Assembly: GCF_964355755.1 (NCBI RefSeq)
Contig: NC_092678.1
Span: 3,606,922-3,670,921 of the forward strand
Length of the DNA stretch: 64,000 bases
Source: Antedon mediterranea
Taxonomy: Eukaryota > Echinodermata > Crinoidea > Comatulida > Antedonidae
Direction of reading: 5' to 3'
Position 1 is the stretch's first letter, and the number at the start of each line of letters is the position of its first letter. Of the stretch, positions 35,401 through 47,400 are shown one piece after another. The translations under genes were made by a program, and so were the position numbers. The notes below the pieces were generated by a model. The model saw nothing but the letters and a program-made list of their open reading frames with translations, searched no databases and was not told the origin of the DNA.

Positions 35401-38400
35401 TCTAAACCGCCCGGTAATATACTGAAATTTAATTAATTAATTTTGAAACGATAAAAATGAGGAAAGCTGTGAGAATGAGAAAAAAATATAAAATATATAA
35501 ATAATAAATGTAAAATCCAAAATCACTTGCACTGATGAAGGGCTAGTGTTGCCAGAAAGCTGCTCTGCTAACTTTTCTGGCTGTTTTACTTTATCGTTTT
35601 GATTTAGTTTTTTGCTTTTTTTTTTTGTCCTCCATTGAGATCCAGCCACTGATGATACCCACAGCATTGTCATTTTGTCAGTAATTTGCCTTTGGATTTA
35701 TAATCTAGGAGAGCAAGACAGGATTTGCAATTCCTGTATAAATGTCTTACTTCTAAAGTTTGATTGTAATCTTGTTTCGTTGTTTTATTTTAATGTTCCT
35801 GTTCGTAATCTTCGTAGTAAACCCTTTCTTCATGTTAAATTTTCTTGTGTCAATGTTTGTAAAAATGGTATTTTCTGTAGACTCTCGTCTTTGTACAATT
35901 TGTCTTTTAAAAAATAATTCTTTAGATATCTTTAACTGTAATTATTATATTGATTGTACCCTCAGCAATCTAGTAAGTACTGTAAATAGTAGTTCTCCGC
36001 CAAGGAGGTATGTAATCGATCGTGTGTGTCTGTTTGTTTGTTAGCAGCAGATACTCAAAAAGTTATTGCAAGATCTAATACCAAAATAAAAATACAGATA
36101 GATACAGTATGTGGTCAACGACAACTCCATTAGATTTTGGAGGCAATCCGGCCCACAGTCCCAATTCTTGACCGCTTTTTAGTATTATTTTCAGACCTGT
36201 TAGTGTTAAAAGATAAAACAGAATTTTCAAAAGCAGACGAGCAGTCTTAAAAAGTAACAATTAAACTGAAATTGCATTTTCCCAAGAACAAAAAAAGGCC
36301 TTCATTTTTGTAAAAGAGGCAAGAGTTATAAGTTGTGATTGGTAATTTTAAAACATAATTTGATTTAATGTACAGGTTTTTTTATATGAGTATTTTCTTT
36401 TCAAATTCACCAGTTTGTATTTGGCGTTCCTGTAGTCAACTAAAAATCCTAACACCCATTTTTTCTCGAATATTTGAAAGCCTCTTAGCGGATAACTAAT
36501 GATATAAAAGATTCTTTAGATAGTAAGCAATTTAGTTGTCGTAGAGGCTCATCAACTTCACACTACCTTGTAGACCTTATAAATTCTGTTGTATCTCACC
36601 TGCAGTTAGTTCATTTTTTTTTTATACTGGGTGACCTCTTCAGTCAAAGACTGATCTCCCAGAGAGCCCAGTTGGTGATCAGTGGCAGTGATGTAATAGG
36701 TTCTTTAAAGTGCACACAAGCAAGTTGTGTACACTGGACCTACGGTTTATAGTCCTTATCCGAGAAGACTCGTTCTACCACCAAAACCATAGAGTGAGTG
36801 AGCTTCGAACTCTTGCCGATGTTATGGCTACCCACTCACAGGGGTAGTAAATATTTAAACTTATGTGCTGTAGACTTTACCAAGGCATTATGATCGTGTG
36901 GATCATAATGTTGTCATAAATAAATTAATATCCATAGGAGTGAGGCCGTCCATTCTTCCTACCGTTTGTAGTTTCCTCTTAAATCGCACATGCAACAATA
37001 CCAAAGTTAAGGGAGCCCCTCTTCTAATTCTAATATTACTTGCGGGGTGCCCCAGGGCACGAAGTTGGACCCCCTTTTCTTTTTGGTGTTAGTCAATGAT
37101 GTTGCTGAGGGAACTGACAGACAGTGGAAAAATGTGGACGACCTCACTTTATAGTGAAGTAGTTAAAAGTAATGATAGACAATGACAGACTTGATGATTG
37201 GTGTTTGATAAATAGAGTTCTTCCCAAGCCATCCAAGTGCAATGTGATGTGTATTTCCTTCCTAAAGTCTGACTGTCCTTCTCCCAGTTTCATTCTAAAT
37301 GGCCATGATCTTAAATGTGTAAATCACATCAAACTGCTTGGTGTCACCTTGCAGGATAACCTTAAATGGGATATGCATATTCATATGGAACGCCGTTTAC
37401 GCAACATTTCGATGATATGAATTTTATGACGCGATATGTGAATGAAATGCATCTATATGAATTAAATGGTGCGATATATGAATGAAATGTTTTGAATTGA
37501 ATGCTTTGAATTGAATATTTTGAATGAAATGTTTTGAATGAAATGTTTTGAATGAAATGTTTTGAATGAAATGTTTTGAATGAAATGTTTTGAATGAAAT
37601 GTTTTAAATGAAATGTTTTGAATGAAATGTTTTGAATGAAATGTTTGAATTGAATTGAAAAGTCAAACTATTGGTGGCGTATGTCATTCTCGCTCGCGAT
37701 TATTTTCTCAACCTCTTAGGCCTAAGCCTGGGTACCCTCATCTCCTTTCTTCCACGCTGCCTTTACAGAGAATCCTAACAGACCTGGGTTCGGAAATATG
37801 TATTCCAATGTTTCAGATCTGTTAGGGAGTCTCTGTAAAGGATTCATATTGATGACAGCGTTGAAAGGAGATGAGGGTACCCATGCTTAGGCCTATTAAG
37901 AGGTTGAAATAAAATCGCGAGCGGGAATGACATACGCCGCCAATAGTTTGACTTTTCAATTCAATTCAAACATTTCATTCAAAACATTTAATTCAAAACA
38001 TTTCATTCAAAACATTTCATTCAAAACATTTTATTCAAAACATTCAATTCAAAACATTTAATTCAAAACATTTCATTCAAAACATTCAATTCAAAGCATT
38101 CAATTCAAAACATTTCATTCATATATCACGCCATTCAATTCATATCGATGCATTTCATTCACATATCGCGTCATAAAATTCATATCATCGAAATGTTGCG
38201 TAAACGGCGTTCCATATATTCATGATATCATTGCTAAAGCATGTCAACGTTTGTACACTTTGATTATACTTAAGAATGCCAAGGTGCCTTCTAAAGATCT
38301 ACTACAAGTATTTAGTTGAATATGCATGCCCTGTGCGGCACAGTTCAATTATGAAAGACCAAACTAAGTCAATAGAAAGAGTTAAAAAAGAGCTCTACGA

Positions 38401-41400
38401 ATCATTTATGGCATGAACTATCCTACGAGTCTGCTCTTAAATTGTAAGACCTTAACAGAAGAGTCCAACTCTTACTGAAATTTGGTAAAGGAATAATAAA
38501 GTCATAAAGATACATTTAGAACCATTCTTCCCCCTGTTCGTGACATAAGCAGAACCCTTCAATCTTATGTCAGAGAATTTTACAGTAGGTTGAGGTATGC
38601 ACTCTTGGAGTGGCTTTCTAGTTTTGTACTGTAACCTGAAACAATTTAATTCATAAAACAAATTTGTCAATAATGCTTTTATTACAGTTTAATTCTAAAC
38701 ACTTCTTACTACACTTCTGGACTAACAAGTAACAAGTAACAAATTGCAATGTTTCAGCATAATTTATGCCATGTTTTGCAATTATTACAGTTTCAAATCG
38801 TTTTCAGTTTTTGCAATAAAACATAAATTAGTAGTTTAGATAGAAAGCAGTAAATTCAAGTTAAACTATAACTGAATCGTTGTGATTAGGGTTTTTAATA
38901 CTAATATAGTATCACTACACGGTCTTTTTCTGCCCTGTGAGGTTATATACTTTGCATGGAAAACAATAAAAGTCTTCCCTGATAAAAGAACTTTGACAAA
39001 TTATTAAAATAAAAACAAATTGTATCAAGAATAAAATTCAGAACTACTGTATTTATGGCGGCCATTGATTTTGTTATACACTATCTCTTCACTTTGAAAT
39101 ATGTAGAATAAAAAATGAAAGCAATACTGGATATGGAACTTTATACTTTACTTTTGACTGTTCTGTTAAAGACGCTAAGAAAAATTTTGCTGTGTGAATT
39201 AGATGATGCGCGCAGACACTAACGAAAGTATAAAATGCCAAATTATATTATTTTGGGTGTTTTTGTGGTTATTAATTATTTGATACATAGGCCTACAGAT
39301 TAAATAAAAAAGTTTAACATAAATCAATGGAAAAATACATTGCTGCGGAAACACGAATTGTTAAGTTGTTTTCATGTTCAACAATATAAAACCATTTGGA
39401 ATCGTTGTTTGTGTGTGTTCATTTTTATTAATTTACATTTTATTTTTATTTCAATGGTTATGATATTTTACAATTTTTTTGTTAACTATTTGCTACTTCT
39501 GTAATTAAATTGTGGTCTATAGTAGTAATATGTAGAATAAGCAGTAACACGATCTTGCCTGCCTTAATAAAAATTTGCATGGGATGAGTAAGTATAAAAG
39601 TGCAATACTGGATATGGGATATGAAAGTGACAACGTGCATGAGAGGTGCATGTTGAAGTATGTCAATCAGACGGCAGATTATAACATTTAATGTTAAAAT
39701 ATGAATATGAAATAATTAGTTATAGAATAATAAAACTACAGCTGCTTACGGACACAAAAACTGTCCGAAATTAAATGTTGCGCTCTGGGTTTTTTTGGGT
39801 GTTGATATGTTGAGGAAACACAACACCCATTTGGATTTGTTTTATTTGTGTATATGTTTAGTATGCAGGAGATACATAAAATACGTGAAAAATATTTATT
39901 AATATACTGTATAGATTACTGTTTTTATTATTAATTGCAGTACTGTTGTTTTAGGCCTCAATATTTTTTCAAAACTATTTAAAAAGTTTTAAATTGTGTA
40001 GTCTCTGAAACAAACACTGATTAGATTGAATCATTACCATTAAATAATTACCAATAATATCATTTAATGAATTCATTAAAATAAAATATGAATGGCTAAT
40101 CTATAAATTTACCTAAGGGCAAAATTTGGTATATCGCACGTTACTTGTAGAATGTTTAATCTCTGGTATATAAAATTAGTTCGTACTTTCAGTACTGATT
40201 TTAACCATCTGATGTAACCCTGTTTACTAATTAAATTGAGTTAGATAATTAGTTATTGACAATTAAAACGAATTTAGGTTTGCCCCATATATGGATGTTT
40301 TCTGATTGTGGTACACTGTCTAATAGATGTCCATCTTGAAAAATACCTGCACACAATAATCTGAGGATGCTTTTGCATTTACCTATCTCCTTCTACGATA
40401 ATTGTTTTTAATAGCTGAAAACCTGTTGAATAGCTCGAGTACAGCATCATAATGTTGAAGACTGGCCGAATTTCTTTAAAAGATACTATTTTGATAGATT
40501 TAATATACGTTTATACAAATGTATTGATTTGCAATGAATGGAACGTTCCAATCTCTCAGTCTCAGTATAATTATTTGGTTTAAGACAAGTAGGTAAATTT
40601 ATGCGTGTCCTTGGGATAACCATTAAACCTTTAGATAGTATTGCAATACTTTGACAATACTGTATTGCAATACTTTGACAATACTGTATATACGTATTAA
40701 CCATTTTTGGTCGCCATTTGAATCGCAAATGTCTTACTGTGAGTGTCGGTACTGTTAGATAACACATACAGTATACAGATAAACTGTATTACTGTGAGTG
40801 TGGGTACTGTTAGATAACACATACAGTATACAGATAAACTGTATTACTGTGAGTGTGGGTACTGTTAGATAACACATACAGTATACAGATAAACTGTATT
40901 ACTGTGAGTGTGGGTACTGTTAGATAACACATACAGTATACAGATAAACTGTATTACTGTGAGTGTGGGTACTGTTAGATAACACTCACAGTAATACAGA
41001 TAAACTGTATTACTGTGAGTGTGGGTACAGTAGCCCCTACTGTTAGATACAGTATATAAACACATAATATACAAATAAACTTTATTACTGAACGTTTGTA
41101 TTAATTAATAATTACAAAAAATATAAACTTCGTAATGCTGTGTCGTTTGTACTTTACTATTTCAATCGACTATGACAGTGACAGTTTTAACAAAGTATTA
41201 AATTGCAAATGTTTTAATGTATTTAGTCGTATATTATTTATAGGCCTATAAAAAAATGAAAACATATTTTGTTTAAGTGGTTAAAGAATGTATTTAAAAA
41301 TTGTTCTTCTTTGTACCCATCCTCTTCCCCATCTATCAACCTAAAACACAATTTGGGTTTGTTTAAATGAATTCAAATAAAAAATCTGGACTCATTTTAT

Positions 41401-44400
41401 GACAAGTTTCTCTTTCGGAAGTAATTCCCAGGGTGCCATTGTGTCTTTTTATTCGTTTCTATAAACGACAACGTATGTGTATTCGAGAACCATCTGTGGG
41501 CACATCCTAGAAGAATCTATTAATCTATAATTTACACAATGTAAATTGTTTTGCAAGTTGACATTTCTAGTTGTTAAACGGAGTTACTTTTTTTCTTTGA
41601 GGGAATGCTCAATTCAATATAAATTCATAAAATGTTTAATGTGTTCATATACTATTGTGTATTACTTGCCACGATACAAAAATAATTAGGTTGCTAATCA
41701 TTTAATGTGATTACCAAACTAGGACAATACAGTAGGTAGTGTTAAAGAAAAATTAGTAACTTTCGAAACAAGTTAAATTGTTAACCAAACCTCCGAAACA
41801 CCAACATATAAAATGTTCCACTCAATAAATAATTTGCAAATTCTTTTGAAACTTTTTTCTTTTTGTAACCCATTAACCCTTTCACTGCGGAGCATATTTA
41901 AGAAAATAATGTATATTTAAGAAAAACATATGGTATTTTAATAAATTGCAAAAAAATACTAATTAAGATAATTGTGTAATTATTTTTGTGGTGTGTGATG
42001 GGCAAAGGGTTAGTCTACAGTTAGGTATACAAAAAAAAGTAATTTGCATATTGATGACATCATGTGACGTCATTACAGGTATTTTGGATTTCGTGTTTTT
42101 TATCGAATCAATGATAAAAACTATATTTTCTATAAGAAATTCTTATGGAATACGTTTTTCCAACTGGATATTGATGAAGATACGTATAACAAATAAAAAT
42201 ATAAACAAAAATTGAATTATTTTTATTGTTTTTTAAAAATTATGCACAAATCAAAGTTTTGGGGCAAAATCGTGAAAATAATGACATTTTCCAAAAATTC
42301 ACTATAGTACAAAACTAACTATTGTTTCAGAATTTTTTTTTTGCCGTGTTGTGATAAACACAATGTTGCCCTATTGGGGCTGGTAAATTTTGGTTACTTT
42401 CAAAATGGCCGCCATTACGCTACTCAAAACAACTTTCCAAGATAGAATACTATTATATACACTATACTATATATAACTATAACTATAGAGGGCGCATGAT
42501 TTTCAAGACAATAATACAGCTATAGAGGACCGTTTTTTTTGCTGGAAAAATTTTTTAATGACTTGCAAAAATATTCAAGTTCATCGAACAAATATAGAGG
42601 GTGCTATATATTATAGGCAAATACGATTAAATCATTGTTTTGCCCATACCCGGTATTACCGGGTATACGCACTTCAACGACGTTTGTTTATACCGGGTAT
42701 ACGCAGTGAAAGGGTTAAGGTGAAATCATACAATGATTTTGGACGTGACAGTACAAAGGTTACACCAAGTTTGATTGTGAAAATGACCTTTTAGGAAAGA
42801 AAACTGTATTTACAGTATTACTTGTCTACTCTATGCTCCATTTCAGAAATCTTTGATCTGCCCTGGCGACTCAAATGATTAGTTACTAAATTGAGCCGGG
42901 AAAAATAATTAAATAATTGAATGTTTTCTTTTTAAAGGTTGCAAACCGGGACATTCTTTGTAAGTCTTAACAGAAAAGATGAACTCAGAGGATCTGACAA
43001 TGCCCCACTATCATCATTTGACATTGTGTCAGGAGATAGAATATTTGTGATTGAAAGAGACAAAAGGAAAAGAGAGAAAGAAAAACCTGGAAAATCCAAA
43101 GCAATGAGTCAAAGAGAACCAACACCAACAAAAACATGTAAACCTTCAAATTCAGAATCAGAACATGCCTCCACTTCGGGCACAGCAACAGCAGGACTGT
43201 CCAATGATAAACAACAGCCTGAACGACCAGTAAAAGCTGAAGAACAATTTGAATGCATTTCCTTGGAGCCAATGGTGATAAGAGACTCTACAGATGATAA
43301 AATACCACTAAGGTTGAGAACTCTTCTGGAGAAAGAGATGCCGCAAAATGAACAAGAAGTTCTAATATTGATTTGCCACATTCTACTCCTTGAAACTGGT
43401 TTTAATATCAAAGTAAGTTGTTATCAGATTACCTCAGACATCACTTCTTTTCTTGGGAAAAAATGTCTCATCAATCCATCTGAAGCTCCACTTTCACAAT
43501 TTTTTTTCTGTCAGAACATTTCATTAGAACACTCGTTTTCATTAGAACAACATCCAAGTATTCATTCATTCTTTCAATCTTTTATTTCTGAATCTCTGGT
43601 CCATAGAAAGTAAAATTACATATAAATTTAGTTAGTGAGTGAGTGAATGGCAGAGCGGTTAAGACAGTCGGAACAGTAATACGTAGCCATAACATCGGCA
43701 AGGGTTCGAGGCTCACTCGATCCTTGGTTCTGGTGGTACTGTAGAACGAGTTTTCTCAGATAAGGACCATAAACTGTAGGTCCAGTGTACACATCTGTCT
43801 CATGTGCACTTTCGAGACGACTTGGGGGTTACGCCGGTGTACACACAGTCACTGTCGCATACTTATCATATATATACAGTACACTGGGCCCTCTGGGACG
43901 AACAGTCTTAGACTGAAGAGGCTACCCAGTTTAAAGAATAAATAATTAATTAATTAATTAAAAATAAACAAGCCTGTACTAATTATTACTACTCATCTCA
44001 CGATGGCATTCCACCTTGAGATCGAGCATCTTTGACTTATAAAGACTATAATTTTTTAGACTAAAACATTTACACATGAATTGAATCAACACATCAGGCC
44101 ATAATTTTCTTAAATTCATAAAAAGAAGGGATTCTACATTCCATAATCATGAGGCTGGCACTACAATATCGAGGCCTTTGCAACAACATTCTAAAACCCA
44201 TTATTGTAGCATACCTGGCAAGATCGCAAGGTACTCTGATTATAGTTGAAATGAATTGAAATATTTTATTTATACTGACTGACTGATCTCCCAGAGGGCC
44301 CAGTTATGATCAGTGGCTGTGATGTACTAATACACCAGGGGTACGAGGTTCGTTAAAGTGCACATGAGCTAGATGTGTGTATAGTCCTTATCCGAGAAGA

Positions 44401-47400
44401 CTCGTTCTACCACCAGAACCATGGAGTGAGTCAGCCTCGAACCCCTGCCAATGTTTGTTATGGCTACTTAATTACGGTTCCACTGTCTTAACCGCTCGGC
44501 CACACACTCATTGTAGCACAATTATACATGTGTTCCTGCAACTTTATTGTACTGTACGTTTAGTATGATCTTTTTCAAATTTTTCTTTCTCGTTCTAAGG
44601 TTAAAGGTGATACAGGGAATGACGACCCTACATTACTGGATACAAGGAACAAAGGATCTTACAGTCTTACGTATTCTCATGATTATTGTGAGCAATCCAC
44701 AGTGACCATAGTGTTTGTTCCAATGTCCAGTATGCTGGTTGCACATGGTAAGTAAACTTATATAACTTACTTAAAAGCCTATTCTTTAATTTAAGACTCG
44801 TCATTGTTACAGAGAATGTCTGCTAGCAAAAATGAAATGATAGAATGTAGTATGGTATCATCATTTGAATCATCCAGGCTCCATTACAAAATGATGCAGA
44901 TCCTGAGATGATCTGATAACGGTGTTTTTTTTGTGTGTGTTAGCCTTTTTATTTAAACTTGTTTTTTCTAATGCGATGCAATTGGACTATGGACGTACGT
45001 ATCCGAATTAAAGTAAAATAAATGAATGAATAATTAATAAGCATTACAGTAGCAATGACAAGGTTTTCATACTTACTCATAAGTATACCACTTTTTTTAT
45101 TCTTAAATTTATTTAGCCAAATTGACGGGCACGAGTGGTGCTGTTTCACCTCTGCAACTGCAGTTTACTGATTACATTGGAAACGTTGTACAAGGTAAAT
45201 TTGGTGTTTTTTTATTAATAATTTACACAGAGAAGCGTTTACCAAAAAAGAACATTCATATAAAATAACAATTACATTAACTGAAACATATGATGACTTG
45301 TACCTGCTTTTGATTTACACTCAGTAATATATGTAATTTTATTTTTCGGATAAAAAATTAAAAAACAAAACATAAGACATAAGATATACTTTATTATCTC
45401 CAAACAGAAGAAATTACAGGAGCTTCACAAACAACAAGATTTATATAAAAAGAACAGAATAAAAACCAGCAAACCAGTCAAAAGTACAACCGGTTTTGTA
45501 CAAGCTGCCCACCTCGAGAACTCGCAAAATAGTATAGTAATTGTTTTATTATCTCCTTTTTAAATTATAGGGTATCCCTCCACATGGAAACATTTGTCAT
45601 CCTTATCCCAGATATTTAAGGATAATTTTGCTCTGCCGATTTTAGCAGCTATGAGACAAAGTAAGTTATCTTTATTGGGTTTTTACACACTAGGTATAAA
45701 AACAAAATTGGTAATTGCTGGTTATAAAACAGAATAACAATAACAACATATTAAAAGTTCAAGAAATATAGAAAACTCACAATAAGTAAAAGATAGAATG
45801 TAATTTGAAATCAACATTTCTATACACTAAAAGCCCTGTTTTCGATTCTAAAAACACAAGATGTTTTTAAATTATTGACATACTATTGTTTTTTTTTTAG
45901 ACCTCAACTTACCAGTGTTATACGGATTTCTTGCCCTTATGCCCGAGATACAGGTAATCAAAATTGGTAATTTCTTGGAAATAATAAAGTGAAAATGTTA
46001 CAATTCAATGTTTAAATTTGTATCTGGACAACTACCCCCTGGACAACTACTCCCCGAACAACTACAACCCAGACAATCACCCCTAGGACAACTACTCTCT
46101 AGGACAACTACCCGCTTAAGACAACTACCACCCAGACAACTACATCCTAGGAGAACTGCCCAATAGGACAACTACCCCCTAGGACAACCACACCTCTAAA
46201 ATAACTACACCTTAGGCTTTTCATGTATTTTTTTTTTTTAATAATAAATTATATTACACTTTGATTAATACGATCTTGTCAAAATTACTGATCTTCAAAA
46301 CATAGGAAGAGAGATTGATCTTATGTAAGCTTTTGAATCTGTTCTTTGACAAACGAGAATCAATAACGCTCCAAATTACCTTAAAACATATTTATTCTTG
46401 CGTGACATGAAGGTGCTATATAGAAATCTAGGAATATACAGTTTACCTATCTGCACCAGTCAGTTGAAAATCATATAAAAAATCAGTAATATGGAATATT
46501 TGGCTGTTACTACTGTACTTCATAGAGGAACTTTAATTGAATAATTATACCCATGATGTGTTTATGTCTATCTTGAACATTTCTACTTATTTTAGTTTCT
46601 TCGTATTCTACAGCTAAGAACCTCCAAATTTGGTTTGGATTTTTAAAAAAGCCTACAATATTAATTAATTGATTACATTAGACAATTTGAAAATCAATCT
46701 CTCTCTCTCTTTCAACAGGTTCATAATTTCCTTAGTCTTCCTAATTGTTAAAACATAGCTAACTGTGCCAATTGAGGAAATCGTTTTCAGGTTGTGTCAT
46801 ACACATTGTTTGTCCTAGAAGTTTTCTTTTAAATAAATATCGCTACAGTTATTACAAAATAGACTAGATATGTAAGTTACATATATTGATATAAGACCGG
46901 TAGAATATGTTAATAAATATCATGTCAAATATTGTAAAATGCATAGTGTGGTACACCGTTCATGTAGTCCACTCCTCACACACAATTTGATTTACAATTG
47001 GCACCAACAAAAGCAGCTTGTTAATTTAGTTACCAATTGTAGTTGTCCAGGGTATAACTTTCCTAAGCTGTAGTTGTACTAAAGGGGTAGTTGTACTAAA
47101 GGTGTAATTGTCCTAGTGGGTAGTTGTACTAGTGGGTAGTTGTCCTAGCGGGTAGTTGTCCTAGCGGGTAGTTGTACCAGCGGGTAGTTGTAGTAGCGGG
47201 TAGTTGTCCTAGCGGGTAGTTGTCCTAGCGGGTAGTTGTACTAGCGGGTAGTTGTACTAGCGGGTAGTTGTCCTAGCGGGTAGTTGTCCTAGCGGGTAGT
47301 TGTCCTAGCGGGTAGTTGTACTAGCGGGTAGTTGTACTAGCGGGTAGTTGTACTAGCGGGTAGTTGTACTAGCGGGTAGTTGTACTAGCGGGTAGTTGTC

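Larger units (their letters stand above)
34663..35480. repeat. Tandem array (2.3 copies, about 360-370 bp) carrying tRNA-like units
   Basis: The word AACATTAATTCTAAACCGCC starts at 34663, 35033 and 35392. The first two units are complete and nearly identical; the third stops after about 90 bp. Each complete unit carries a minus-strand tRNA-like sequence. It is intronic (FBXO7 intron 1). Confidence 0.85.
36430..38620 (+). mobile_element. Degenerate LINE RT carrying a SINE and a fold-back element
   Basis: RT pieces in order: [15 protein letters not shown] (36445), [15 protein letters not shown] (36535), then a [21 protein letters not shown] (36900), GVPQGT then VLVNDVAEG, a decayed VDD in place of the usual catalytic box, and [17 protein letters not shown]. 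After the fold-back element it continues [18 protein letters not shown] and [12 protein letters not shown]. Many stops make it inactive. It lies in FBXO7 intron 1, sense orientation. Confidence 0.8.
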
